From: an uncultured bacterium
GTDB taxonomy: Bacteria > Cyanobacteriota > Vampirovibrionia > Gastranaerophilales > Gastranaerophilaceae
Length of the DNA stretch: 64,000 bases
Direction of reading: 5' to 3'
Assembly: GCA_949288725.1 (NCBI GenBank)
Contig: CASELF010000017.1
Location: 1 to 64,000, forward strand
Under the pieces are notes generated by a model. It made no database searches, was not told the DNA's origin, and worked only from the letters and a program-made list of their open reading frames with translations. The translations under genes were made by a program, and so were the position numbers. Shown piece by piece: positions 19,491-28,168 of the stretch (position 1 is the stretch's first letter; the number at the start of each line of letters is the position of its first letter).

Positions 19491-21848
19491 TTAAACTTGC
19501 AAAACTTCTTTTAATTCATCTTCTAATAAAGTTTTTTGAAATTCCTCACATTCTATCATTTTATCGTAAATATTAGAATAATTCGGACTATTCCAAATCT
19601 TTGAAAGATCATCTATTCCAAGAATTTCTATTGTATAAAATGTAGAATTTTTATCAATAATATTTATAAAGCCAAGTTCTGAATACAAGTTCAAAATCAT
19701 TTCTATAACTTCGATTGATTTACCCAAAAAACTTGCACATCTTATGAGTTCAACTTTACCGTTGTTATTATGACAAGCGTATTTTAACATTTTTGAAAAT
19801 ATATTAAAAAATTCCTGTTCATCATATATTTTTTGTTCATAATTCATAAAATGAAGTCTTTTGGCATGGGTTTTATCCAAAATCATATTAAGCGTTTGCC
19901 TATCTGCAGGATAATCAAAAAAGATTAAATCTTCACATTCAGGAATATCTTGACGGGTAAATATATTTTCAAAAATTGCAGCAAAGGATTTTAAACTGTC
20001 TTTTATCGGTTTACTTTCAGCAAAAATTTTTATTTTTTTCCCTGATGTTTTTATATAATCGTTTACATTAGCCAAAATTCCTGTTTTTCCACGACAATCA
20101 TTTATCTTATAAGAACATGTGTTGACAGGTTCATTAATATCTAAAATCTCAGAATGAATATCATCTACAATTAATTGAACAGAAACATTACCATTATATT
20201 CATTAATTTGAGGATGGAATGCGATATCTAAATTGTCACCAGCCTTCAAGCAAATATCTCCTCGCTTCCACCATATTGCAGTAAATTCATTACTGCCGGA
20301 TGAGATATTCAATCTCAAATGCGAATTGTCTGAGCCCATAAGTCTTTTTTGAGTAACCTTTAAGTTATTCATCGCAAAAACAGGACTTCTGTTTGACGCT
20401 CCAAAAGGTTCCAATTGAGAGATTTCTTCTACCAAATCTACTGTTACATCCTTTGGCTCAACCATCAAATCTATATTTACAAAAGGTTTTAATTCTTTTG
20501 ATGATGTATATTCTCTAACAGTGTCATTAAGTGCTTTTTTTACAGTTTCAAAAGAAACTTTTGCCCCGGTAAAACCAAGCCCTGCTGCAAGTTTATGTCC
20601 GCCAAAATTGTCAAACAATTCTGCATTCGCAACCAAAACATCATATAATGGAACACCTTCAATACTTCTTGCAGAGCATCTAAATTGATCTTTTTCTTTA
20701 ACATAACTCATTAAAAATACAGGTTTATAATATTTTTCAACAAGTTTAGACGCTACAATTCCAATAATCCCAATATGCCAATCTTCACTGTACAAAACGA
20801 TTGCAGGATTTCTATTGCCTTCTTTTTGAACCATTTCATCTGCTTGCAAGAATGTATCTTGACATAGTGTTTGTCTTATTTTATTAAAATCATTTAATGC
20901 CGCAACCGACATAACAACTTCTTGAGGATTATCAGAAATTAAAACTTTTAATGCGGCATCAACAGTATCCAATCTACCTGAAGCGTTTATTCTTGGTGCA
21001 ATTCCAAATGCAATATGTTCTGAAGTTACACCTTTAGTTATATCATACCCTGCACTTTCTAAAAGTAATTTCAAACCTTCATGCTTACCTCTTGAAATTA
21101 ATTCTAAACCCTTTGTAACAAAATATCTGTTTTCCCCCAATAACGGCACAACATCAGCAACTGTTCCAACCGCTACGAAAGGTAAAATTTCATATATAAA
21201 TTCAGGTTTTTCATATTTCATAAGAAGTGCTTGCGCAACTTTGAACGCAACTCCGCAACCAGCAAGATATGTTAAATGCTCAATTTGTTTTGCACTCAAA
21301 GAAGAATCTAAAGCGTCGGGTGCTTTTGGATTTATTATAGCGTATGCATCAGGTAGTACCTCCGGTGCTTCGTGGTGGTCTGTTATTATCATGTCGATAA
21401 TTTTAAAACTGTTTATAAATTTTACAGAGTCAACATCAGAAATTCCGCAGTCAACAGAAATTATTACCTTTGGTTTTATTGTGGTCATTAATTTGATTAG
21501 TGCCTTATTATCTAAACCATGACCTTCGTTTTCTCTATCAGGAATAAAATAAAAAACATTTGCCCCGAGATATTTTAATGTTTTGTATAAAACTGAGGTT
21601 GAAGTAACACCATCAGCATCAAAATCTCCATATATTACAATAACTTCGTTGTTATCAATCGCAACTGATAATCTGTTTATTGTTTTTTCCATGCCGGTAA
21701 AAACATAAGGTGAAGTTAATTTCATTTCTAATGGGTGCAAAAATTCTTTAATTTCTTCTTCTGTTTTTATACCACGTGAATATAATAATCTTTTTATTAA
21801 TGATTTTTCATTACAATTGCTATTTTCTATAATCCATTCTTTTTTCAT
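19491..21848 (-). CDS. recJ: Single-stranded-DNA exonuclease RecJ
   Basis: 785 residues from the ATG at 21848 (GGGAAG just upstream); an earlier in-frame start would add 11 unlikely residues. The DHH phosphoesterase core is clear: YGDFDADGVTS (about 67-77), VDCGISD, TDHHE and a DHHA1 domain with GGHKLAAGLGF. The catalytic Asp/His set for manganese binding is complete. It is a 5'-3' exonuclease acting in recombination and mismatch or base-excision repair. After the core and OB-like segment, about 200 extra residues follow (from ICLKAGDN onward), as in the longer RecJ of Firmicutes and cyanobacteria. It is a single gene, convergent with the tolC-like gene. Confidence 0.95.
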   Translation of the reverse strand: MKKEWIIENSNCNEKSLIKRLLYSRGIKTEEEIKEFLHPLEMKLTSPYVFTGMEKTINRLSVAIDNNEVIVIYGDFDADGVTSTSVLYKTLKYLGANVFYFIPDRENEGHGLDNKALIKLMTTIKPKVIISVDCGISDVDSVKFINSFKIIDMIITDHHEAPEVLPDAYAIINPKAPDALDSSLSAKQIEHLTYLAGCGVAFKVAQALLMKYEKPEFIYEILPFVAVGTVADVVPLLGENRYFVTKGLELISRGKHEGLKLLLESAGYDITKGVTSEHIAFGIAPRINASGRLDTVDAALKVLISDNPQEVVMSVAALNDFNKIRQTLCQDTFLQADEMVQKEGNRNPAIVLYSEDWHIGIIGIVASKLVEKYYKPVFLMSYVKEKDQFRCSARSIEGVPLYDVLVANAELFDNFGGHKLAAGLGFTGAKVSFETVKKALNDTVREYTSSKELKPFVNIDLMVEPKDVTVDLVEEISQLEPFGASNRSPVFAMNNLKVTQKRLMGSDNSHLRLNISSGSNEFTAIWWKRGDICLKAGDNLDIAFHPQINEYNGNVSVQLIVDDIHSEILDINEPVNTCSYKINDCRGKTGILANVNDYIKTSGKKIKIFAESKPIKDSLKSFAAIFENIFTRQDIPECEDLIFFDYPADRQTLNMILDKTHAKRLHFMNYEQKIYDEQEFFNIFSKMLKYACHNNNGKVELIRCASFLGKSIEVIEMILNLYSELGFINIIDKNSTFYTIEILGIDDLSKIWNSPNYSNIYDKMIECEEFQKTLLEDELKEVLQV

Positions 21849-21980
21849 TCTTCCCAGTCCTATATGAAAATCATAACACATAATTTTTTTTGATATTAAA
21901 TTATGTAAATTTCTTTATATTTTGCCTAAAATATATTAATATATTAGCAAGGCATACAGCACATATTGGGAGGAAAATAT

Positions 21981-22409
21981 ATGAAAAGATTATCTAAACT
22001 ATGCACAATTGCATTAGGATTAGTTTTTGTTAGTAATGTTGCATTGGCTGAAACAACAGAATTTACACCGCTAAACTTCAGCGATAGTACAACCGTAACT
22101 TCAACACCTAAAACAACTATCATTACAACAGATACAAAAGGAAATGTAATGTTAGATCCAAGCCAAGTAACAGGCGGAACTAAAATGCAAAATGCAATAT
22201 TACAAATTGATAATGCCCAAGTTGAAGTTCGCAACAAATTACTTGAATATAGAACAGAATATGCAAAAATCGACAGCCAATATGAAGTAACTAAAACTGA
22301 AAGAAAAAATGCTAAAAAGAAAATTAAACAAGAAGAAAAGAAAATTAAAAATTTAGAAAAAGTTAAAAAGAATATCAGAAAAAATTTCGAACAAAAAAAT
22401 AATATCTAA
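21981..22409 (+). CDS. Secreted Lys-rich coiled-coil protein, unknown function
   Basis: 142 residues from the ATG at 21981, with GGGAGGA upstream. Residues 1-23 form a classic signal peptide ending in VALA before ETTEF. A Thr/Ser-rich stretch follows, then from about residue 70 a long charged helix that becomes almost purely Lys/Glu/Asn (KKKIKQEEKKIKNLEK) and is likely a coiled coil. I do not recognise a family. It should be periplasmic or surface exposed. It is monocistronic, divergent from recJ, and ends at a strong bidirectional terminator shared with eno. Confidence 0.7.
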   Translation: MKRLSKLCTIALGLVFVSNVALAETTEFTPLNFSDSTTVTSTPKTTIITTDTKGNVMLDPSQVTGGTKMQNAILQIDNAQVEVRNKLLEYRTEYAKIDSQYEVTKTERKNAKKKIKQEEKKIKNLEKVKKNIRKNFEQKNNI

Positions 22410-22435
22410 ATTTTAATACTTTTAAAAACTCTTAC

Positions 22436-22468
22436 AAAAGTGACAGTCATAACAAACTGTCACTTTTT
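22436..22468. terminator. Bidirectional terminator between secreted orphan and eno
   Basis: Perfect 12-bp stem AAAAGTGACAGT / ACTGTCACTTTT with an 8-nt loop between convergent genes. A-run on the left and T-run on the right make it work for both strands. Confidence 0.9.
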
Positions 22469-22481
22469 AAATTATAATAAA

Positions 22482-23753
22482 TTACTTCGGATTAAATGCT
22501 GCAGCACCAAGATAAGAAGATTTAATTCCCAAAAGTTCTTCTATTTTTAATAACCTGTTATATTTTGCAACTCTTTCACTACGAGCAAGTGAACCTGTTT
22601 TGATTAGTCCGCTATTTACTGCAACAGAAAGATCTGCAATAAATGTATCTTCTGTTTCACCTGAACGATGAGAAATTATAGTTGTATAATTTTTACTTTT
22701 TGCATAATTTATGGCTTCTAAAGTTTCTGATACCGTTCCGATTTGATTTAGTTTGATGAGTACAGAATTTGCTGAATTTTTCTCTACTCCTGTTCTTATT
22801 CTGAAAATATTTGTCACAAATAAATCATCTCCAACAAGTTGGCAACGATTACCGATTTTCTTGGTCAAAAGTTTCCATCCGTCCCAATCGTCTTGACTCA
22901 TTCCGTCTTCTATTGAAATTATCGGATATTTGTTAACCAGACCTTCCAAAATATTAACAAATTCTTCACTTGTATAAGCAAAATCATTTATAAAATAACG
23001 TCCGTTATTATAAAATTCACTTGCTGCAACATCTAAGCATAATTTTATATCATTTGTTGTATATTTTGCATCTTTTATGGCTTCGATAATCAATTCTATT
23101 GCTTCGGAATTTTTAGTTAAATTGGGAGCAAAACCGCCTTCATCACCTACACCAGTTGACAATCCGTTTTTTATCAACAAGTTTTTCAATGAATAAAAAA
23201 CTTCCGCCCCCATTTTTAATGCTTCAGAAAAATTTTTTGCACCTACCGGTGCTATCATAAATTCCTGCATTGCAAGATTGTTACCCGCATGAACTCCGCC
23301 ATTTAGAATATTTATCATCGGAACAGGCATTGTACAAGCATTCAATCCTCCCAAATACATAAATAACGGAATTCCATAATAATTGGCCCCCGCCCTTGCA
23401 CATGCCATTGATACTCCTAATATTGCATTTGCCCCAAGACGACTTTTATTTGGTGTTCCGTCTATTTTTATTAATGTTCTATCTATTAAATATTGATTTA
23501 AAACATTCTTATTCACTAAAACAGGCGCAATAATTTGATTAACATTATTTATCGCAGTTCGAACACCCCTACCGTTATATTCCTGCTCATTATCCCGAAG
23601 TTCTATTGCTTCATATTTTCCACGTGAAGCACCGGATGGAACAGAGGCAATTGCACTTACCCCTGAAAATAATTTTACCTCCACTTCAAGCGTCGGATTT
23701 CCGCGTGAATCAAGTATTGGACGGGCGTGTATTTCTTTTATTTGTGTTGTCAT
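22482..23753 (-). CDS. eno: Enolase (phosphopyruvate hydratase)
   Basis: Converts 2-phosphoglycerate to phosphoenolpyruvate. 423 residues from the ATG at 23753, which has GGGGGA at proper distance; the earlier in-frame ATG overlaps that ribosome site. N-terminal cap [15 protein letters not shown], the substrate loop [10 protein letters not shown], magnesium ligands ([29 protein letters not shown]), and the active-site lysine/loop region ([19 protein letters not shown]) are all conserved. It is monocistronic or followed at 45 bases by the HAD phosphatase upstream on the same strand. It shares a terminator with the convergent secreted orphan. Confidence 0.98.
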   Translation of the reverse strand: MTTQIKEIHARPILDSRGNPTLEVEVKLFSGVSAIASVPSGASRGKYEAIELRDNEQEYNGRGVRTAINNVNQIIAPVLVNKNVLNQYLIDRTLIKIDGTPNKSRLGANAILGVSMACARAGANYYGIPLFMYLGGLNACTMPVPMINILNGGVHAGNNLAMQEFMIAPVGAKNFSEALKMGAEVFYSLKNLLIKNGLSTGVGDEGGFAPNLTKNSEAIELIIEAIKDAKYTTNDIKLCLDVAASEFYNNGRYFINDFAYTSEEFVNILEGLVNKYPIISIEDGMSQDDWDGWKLLTKKIGNRCQLVGDDLFVTNIFRIRTGVEKNSANSVLIKLNQIGTVSETLEAINYAKSKNYTTIISHRSGETEDTFIADLSVAVNSGLIKTGSLARSERVAKYNRLLKIEELLGIKSSYLGAAAFNPK

Positions 23754-23810
23754 TATATCCCCCATTTTTGTAAAATATAATCCAAAAATTAAATGGGGAA
23801 ATTATATTAT

Positions 23811-24473
23811 TTACCTAGCCAAACTGTCTAATATATTAATTATCTCATCAGGAGAATCTACGATCATTTTTGCATCATTTTCTATTAAAAATTCTCGGTC
23901 TTTAAACCCCCAAGTTACACTGATACAATCCATTTTAGAGTTTTTGGCCGTCATAATATCAACTTCTGAATCTCCAATATAAATTGCCTCCGTATTGGAT
24001 ATGTTAAATTCTTTCAAAACTTGATTAACCGTATCAGGCGCAGGTTTTTTCTTTATTCCTGCTTTCTCATTTTCACCTATTGCAATATCTACTAAATCAG
24101 CAAAATATCTTGCACATAAACCTTTTACCGCAATATCAAATTTGTTTGATACAACAGCAATTTTATAGTTTTTAGATTTTAATGTTTGTAAAAGATTTAT
24201 TATTCCTGCATATGGTGCTGTTTTATTATTCATATTCTCTGCATAATTTTGCTTAAATACCTCCAGACATTTTTCAAAATTTGCATTTTCTCTACCATTG
24301 GGAATTGCACGTTCAATCAATTTGGCAACACCATTACCTACAAAATTACGAACTTCCTCTATTGTTCGAGTGGGGAAATTAAACTCTTTCAAGGCATAAT
24401 TTGTACTATCCGTTAAATCTTCCAAGGTATTTAAAAGCGTTCCGTCTAAATCAAAAATCAATAACTTTATCAT
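23811..24473 (-). CDS. HAD-superfamily phosphatase, phosphoglycolate phosphatase-like
   Basis: 220 residues from the ATG at 24473 (AAGAGGA upstream; a longer reading frame adds 11 residues of untranslated leader). All four HAD motifs are visible: nucleophile DLDGTLLNT (about 8-16), motif II VVSNKFD, the motif III lysine in KKKPAPD, and motif IV IGDSEVDI. The small helical cap (LEDLTDSTNYALKEF and following) is of the Gph/PpaX type. It probably dephosphorylates phosphoglycolate or another small phosphoester such as pyrophosphate; sequence alone does not decide. It is located just upstream of eno, 57 bases apart, and may be co-transcribed. Confidence 0.85.
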   Translation of the reverse strand: MIKLLIFDLDGTLLNTLEDLTDSTNYALKEFNFPTRTIEEVRNFVGNGVAKLIERAIPNGRENANFEKCLEVFKQNYAENMNNKTAPYAGIINLLQTLKSKNYKIAVVSNKFDIAVKGLCARYFADLVDIAIGENEKAGIKKKPAPDTVNQVLKEFNISNTEAIYIGDSEVDIMTAKNSKMDCISVTWGFKDREFLIENDAKMIVDSPDEIINILDSLAR

Positions 24474-24550
24474 AATAATAAATCCTCTTAATTCATTATA
24501 TATCAATTTGTAAAATAGTGATAAAATATTATTGAGGTTTGAATAATATT

Positions 24551-24943
24551 ATGAAAATGTTTAAAATCTTAGTTGTAATAATTTTTATTATAGTCGTTAT
24601 TTTGAGCGGTGGTTTAACAAACTACAAAAAAGAAACATTATATTGTTCAAAAAAACTTGATGAGTGCCATGTCGAAAAAATTAATTTATTCGGAGGAAAA
24701 TCTAACAAACACATTGTCAAATACTCTGATATTAAAAATGTAAGTTATATCAGACAGAAAGTAAAAGGAAACTTATATGCTAAAGGTTATAGAGATTATC
24801 AATTAATTTTTATAACAAAAGATAACTCAAGAAAAATAATTTTTTCAGAAATTTATCTGGAAAAACCTCAAATTATAAGCAAAATCAAAGAAATAAAAAA
24901 AGAACTGCTGTTAAATTCTGATAATTTTGTTATTAATCGCTAA
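24551..24943 (+). CDS. Membrane-anchored hypothetical protein
   Basis: 130 residues. The ATG at 24551 is preferred; a TTG twelve bases earlier sits right on the GAGG ribosome site. A single N-terminal hydrophobic helix (about 5-22, ILVVIIFIIVVILSGG) works as an uncleaved anchor. The soluble part contains beta-strand-like segments (YRDYQLIFITKDNSRKIIF) resembling small PH-like or DUF folds, and a pair of cysteines (YCSKKLDECHV) that could form a disulfide outside the membrane. I cannot name a family. The gene is divergent from the HAD phosphatase, about 80 bases apart. Confidence 0.6.
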   Translation: MKMFKILVVIIFIIVVILSGGLTNYKKETLYCSKKLDECHVEKINLFGGKSNKHIVKYSDIKNVSYIRQKVKGNLYAKGYRDYQLIFITKDNSRKIIFSEIYLEKPQIISKIKEIKKELLLNSDNFVINR

Positions 24944-25298
24944 AAAATCTAAAAATCTGCTCCCAAGAAAATTTTTATATAATTATAAAGAGGATATCCG
25001 GTTAGATATCTTATAGAATGTGCTTTTCAGAAAAAAATTATTCAAAAATTATAGGAAAAATTTTTCATAATTTTATAAAAAACCTACAAAAAACCTAAAA
25101 ATCACGAAAAAAAATAAAAAAAATACTCTATCTTGATGAATTTTTTTTCAAATTTTTTTATATAATATAAGAAAGTTTAGAAATGTTAAGTCCTAAAACA
25201 CAGTACCCAAGTGGTTTTTAGGAATTAACCTAAAAATATATTCCATTAATTTTAAAATAGTAGTATTATAATTCTTGTAGAAAAAGGAGGAAATGAAC
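24944..25298 (+). promoter_or_regulatory. Very AT-rich leader of the winged-helix gene (no gene)
   Basis: About 355 bases with no credible gene, dominated by A and T runs. A TATAAT at 25161-25166 and another at 25267-25272 are possible -10 boxes without good -35 boxes at standard spacing. Between them TCCTAAAA (25191-25198) pairs with TTTTAGGA (25216-25223), extended by CAC/GTG, giving a hairpin that would lie in the 5' leader of transcripts from the upstream start. Confidence 0.4.
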
Positions 25299-25529
25299 AT
25301 GTTCACATCAAGCAAAAAAGAACAAAAAGAAATGCAAACACAAATTATCGAATCAGCAGGTAAAATCTACAATTACCTATCAGACAAGGGTGAAGTAACT
25401 ATCAACAAATTAAGAAAAGATATGGATTTGGATGATAATTTCACTTACATGGGTCTTGGCTGGTTATCAAGAGAAGACAAAATCTCTTACACTCAAAAAC
25501 CAAAATCAGTTACTGTTAAATTAGTTTAA
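25299..25529 (+). CDS. Small winged-helix protein (DUF2582-like)
   Basis: 76 residues. The ATG at 25299 lies eight bases after AAAGGAGG; an ATG six bases earlier is too close to it. The sequence fits a compact winged helix of the DUF2582 type: ESAGKIYNYLSDKGEVTINK, a recognition helix (LRKDMDLDDNFTYMGLGWLSRE), and a beta wing (DKISYTQKPKSVTVKLV). Members in gut bacteria are mostly of unknown role; DNA or protein binding is inferred from the fold. The strong ribosome site, AT-rich promoter region and strong terminator suggest high expression as a single gene. Confidence 0.75.
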   Translation: MFTSSKKEQKEMQTQIIESAGKIYNYLSDKGEVTINKLRKDMDLDDNFTYMGLGWLSREDKISYTQKPKSVTVKLV

Positions 25530-25552
25530 TTGATATGACTGAAAAAGTTTTG

Positions 25553-25588
25553 AAAAAGGATTGAATTGTATAATTCAATCCTTTTTTT
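25553..25588. terminator. Strong bidirectional terminator
   Basis: 15-bp perfect stem AAAAAGGATTGAATT / AATTCAATCCTTTTT with a GTAT loop, flanked by A and T runs, between the convergent winged-helix gene and the repeat protein at 25599. Confidence 0.93.
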
Positions 25589-25598
25589 ATCCATATTA

Positions 25599-26177
25599 TT
25601 AAGTCTCTAAAGAAAAACCTTTAACAACAGTTCTTGGAGTAGTATTATTTTTTGCTACCGGTTTGTAAATTTTATTTGCTGAATTTCCGCCAAAACCCTG
25701 TACAACAACTCTTTCTGTTGCAATTTCAGGCGGTTTTATCGGATTATTCAGGGAAGGAATATTTGTTCCTTTAGTTACAAGCCGCGGTTTTATATCCCCT
25801 TCTATTGTAAATCCCGGAACAGCCTGTCTTGTTGTTCTGACATCATATACTACATGTCGCTTCATAGTTGGAGTTCTAAAATTAGGGAAGAATCTAACCT
25901 GACCTCTATTTGGAAATGCAGTCATAGGTTTTAAATATACTTTACCAGGTTTTCCTAAAAACCCCTTAACTACAGGTCTTACATTCTGCATAATTCTTGA
26001 TTGTACAAGCAGATTATGCGTTATAGGGTCTAAATTCGGACCGCCAAAACCACTAACAATTACTCTTGCTTGTCCGTTTCCAACCCGCTTTATTGTTCTT
26101 CCTATCATTGGGGCCATAGGTTTAACAACTTTTTTTATAGTTTTTACCCCTAAATCAATCAAATTTTTCTGCCACAT
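25599..26177 (-). CDS. Basic repeat protein with five R-x-V-V-x-G-F motifs, unknown function
   Basis: 192 residues, strongly basic. I do not recognise a family. A nine-residue motif recurs five times: RVIVSGFGG (38-46), RPVVKGFLG (67-75), RQAVPGFTI (117-125), RVVVQGFGG (156-164) and RTVVKGFSL (182-190), separated by proline-rich spacers. The N-terminus is an amphipathic basic helix (IDLGVKTIKKVVKPM) and no signal peptide or membrane segment is visible. The ATG at 26177 follows AAAGGAGTAAGTAAAA. It is a single gene, convergent with the winged-helix gene and divergent from DAHP synthase. Confidence 0.65.
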   Translation of the reverse strand: MWQKNLIDLGVKTIKKVVKPMAPMIGRTIKRVGNGQARVIVSGFGGPNLDPITHNLLVQSRIMQNVRPVVKGFLGKPGKVYLKPMTAFPNRGQVRFFPNFRTPTMKRHVVYDVRTTRQAVPGFTIEGDIKPRLVTKGTNIPSLNNPIKPPEIATERVVVQGFGGNSANKIYKPVAKNNTTPRTVVKGFSLET

Positions 26178-26316
26178 TTTTACTTACTCCTTTTACTTTC
26201 TTTTATCCCCTATATATAATTAAAAACATTCAACAAAACTTAATTGATTAATTTTATTTTATTACCTATAATTTAGTTAACATTTGTTAAGTTAATTTAA
26301 TGAGGAAAACAACTTT

Positions 26317-27366
26317 ATGATTATAATTATGGAACGTGATGCTACTGCTGAAAATATTAAAGCAGTGACAAATTTATTAGAAGAACACGGATTTAGAGTA
26401 ATCGTTCACCAAGGAGATGTTCACACTGTTATTGATGCACTTGGTGATAAAACAACACTTTCTCCGGGTAGAATTGAAGCGTTAGATGGTGTTAAACAAA
26501 TTAAATTTATCCGTGAACCTTTTAGATTAGCATCTCGTGACAGGCAATCAGAAGATACAGTCATCGAATTTGATAACGGAGTTAAAATAGGCGGTGCAAA
26601 TAGACCTGTTGCAATAGTTGGTCCTTGCTCTGTCGAAGATGATTATGAAGGCCTTTTAAAAGTTGCTGTTGCGGCTAAAGAAATGGGGTGCCAATTCTTG
26701 CGTGGCGGAGCATTCAAACCAAGAACTTCACCATACGATTTTGACGGATTAGGCGAAAAAGCACTACAATATCTTGCAAAAGCAAAAGAAGAAACAGGAT
26801 TGCTTGTTGTAACAGAACTTATGGATTCTGCTGATTTAGATTTAGTTTGCAATTATGCCGATGTTATTCAAATTGGTGCAAGAAATATGCAAAATTTTAA
26901 GTTATTAAAAACTGTTGGAAAATGTAATAAACCTGTCATTTTGAAACGTGGTCCATCAAGCACAATTAGAGAATTTTTACTTGCTGCCGAACACATTATG
27001 TATAACGGGAATGAAAAAGTTATACTTTGTGAACGTGGCGTAAGAAGTTTTGATAATGCTTTCACTCGTAATTTGCTTGATATTTCAGCAGTTCCTGTGA
27101 TAAAAAAATATTCACACTTACCAATCATTGTTGACCCAAGCCACGGTACAGGCCAAAGATACTTAATAGAACCTATGGCTAAAGCAGGACTTGTTGTCGG
27201 GGCTGATGGTATTATGGTTGAAGTTCACCACAATCCAGCTTGTGCTCTAAGTGACGGGAAACAAAGTTTATCCATTCCTCAGTTCAAAGAAGTGTTTGCA
27301 AGATTAAATAATCTAATCGACACCCTTCATTTAGAAAAAACAGTAACTATGTCTTGTATGGAATAA
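26317..27366 (+). CDS. aroF: 3-deoxy-7-phosphoheptulonate (DAHP) synthase
   Basis: First step of the shikimate pathway: phosphoenolpyruvate plus erythrose 4-phosphate. 349 residues with an N-terminal ferredoxin-like regulatory domain (about 1-75) and a type I-beta catalytic barrel: VAIVGPCSVE, LRGGAFKPRTSPYDF, LKRGPSSTIREFLLAAEH, IVDPSHGTGQR and EVHHNPACALSDGKQS, with the metal-binding Cys, His, Glu and Asp positions kept. The N-terminal domain in this class (Thermotoga-like) gives feedback inhibition by Tyr/Phe. The start at 26317 has GAGGAAAAC upstream. tyrA lies about 1.5 kb away on the other strand. Confidence 0.95.
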   Translation: MIIIMERDATAENIKAVTNLLEEHGFRVIVHQGDVHTVIDALGDKTTLSPGRIEALDGVKQIKFIREPFRLASRDRQSEDTVIEFDNGVKIGGANRPVAIVGPCSVEDDYEGLLKVAVAAKEMGCQFLRGGAFKPRTSPYDFDGLGEKALQYLAKAKEETGLLVVTELMDSADLDLVCNYADVIQIGARNMQNFKLLKTVGKCNKPVILKRGPSSTIREFLLAAEHIMYNGNEKVILCERGVRSFDNAFTRNLLDISAVPVIKKYSHLPIIVDPSHGTGQRYLIEPMAKAGLVVGADGIMVEVHHNPACALSDGKQSLSIPQFKEVFARLNNLIDTLHLEKTVTMSCME

Positions 27367-27399
27367 AATAATATAAATTTTAAATATATTACAAATTGT

Positions 27400-27427
27400 A
27401 AAGTCTCTCAAACACTTGGGGGACTTT
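27400..27427 (+). terminator. Probable terminator of DAHP synthase gene
   Basis: Stem AAAGTCTCTC / GGGGGACTTT with two G-U pairs, then AATTTTA; located 34 bases after the stop. The short T-run makes strength uncertain. Confidence 0.6.
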
Positions 27428-27540
27428 AATTTTACATAAATGATTGTAAAAATAATTTTAAATGCCTGCAAATTTTTCTAAAAAAAATACTTTATAACTA
27501 TGTAGGTTATATTTTAATTTGGTAGAAAGGAAAAGTTATT

Positions 27541-28149
27541 ATGTCAATTCAAGGTTTAAATTTCAACACAATTCGTCCTCATGGTATTGGTGTAGAGCCA
27601 GATGGTAGTCCGGTTTATTTTGATCCAAACAAAGCTAAAAAACCTAATAAGAAACCAATTTTAATAGATTTTGCTCCAACTACTACTCCTGAACAACGTG
27701 AACAAATCGCTAAACTTGTAGAAGCAAGAATTAAACAACAAGAAGCTATTATGGAAGCTCTAAACGAAAAAGGTAAAATCGATCCTCGTCACGATAAAGT
27801 ATTTATGGATCCAAAAACAGGTGAACTAACAACTTGGAAACCAGGCATTTATGATCCTGAACAAAAAGAAAAATCTAGCAAAGCAGGTAAAACTCTTGGT
27901 ACTGTATTAGGCGCTGCACTTGCTCTTGGTTTGGCATTCATCTTCAGAGGAAAACTTAAAACCTTGGGAACAAAAGCACTTGAAACATTAAAACCTTATG
28001 TAAAAACTGTACTTACAAAAGGACAAAGTATACTGAACAAAGGTAAAACTGTTCTAACTAAAGGTGTAGGATTAGCAGAACCTGCTCTTACAAAAGCTAA
28101 AGGTCTTGTAAACCAAGCATTTACTTATGTAAAAAATTTAGTTAAATAA
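27541..28149 (+). CDS. Hypothetical protein with one membrane helix and Lys-rich amphipathic tail
   Basis: 202 residues, ATG at 27541 with AAAGGAAAAG upstream. The N-terminal 110 residues are soluble and polar (TPEQREQIAKLVEARIKQQE suggests a helix). A hydrophobic segment at about 120-138 (LGTVLGAALALGLAFIF) is followed by a lysine-rich tail with repeated amphipathic units (TVLTKGQSILNKG, TVLTKGVGL, ALTKAKGLV). No signal peptide is visible. The tail could lie on a membrane surface. I recognise no family; it resembles other single-gene orphans in this window by layout only. It ends 19 bases from the convergent tyrA stop. Confidence 0.65.
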   Translation: MSIQGLNFNTIRPHGIGVEPDGSPVYFDPNKAKKPNKKPILIDFAPTTTPEQREQIAKLVEARIKQQEAIMEALNEKGKIDPRHDKVFMDPKTGELTTWKPGIYDPEQKEKSSKAGKTLGTVLGAALALGLAFIFRGKLKTLGTKALETLKPYVKTVLTKGQSILNKGKTVLTKGVGLAEPALTKAKGLVNQAFTYVKNLVK

Positions 28150-28168
28150 TAATATACAAACAACCCCA

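Noticed and set aside
24993-25010. GATATC repeated around CGGTTA as an RNA or protein site
   Set aside because: Six-base palindromes recurring in AT-rich DNA are expected by chance; no nearby gene start or second copy supports it.
26250-27366. Riboswitch or T-box control of DAHP synthase
   Set aside because: The 139 bases upstream contain no T-box sequence, antiterminator or known aptamer core; feedback control by the N-terminal protein domain is the simpler explanation.
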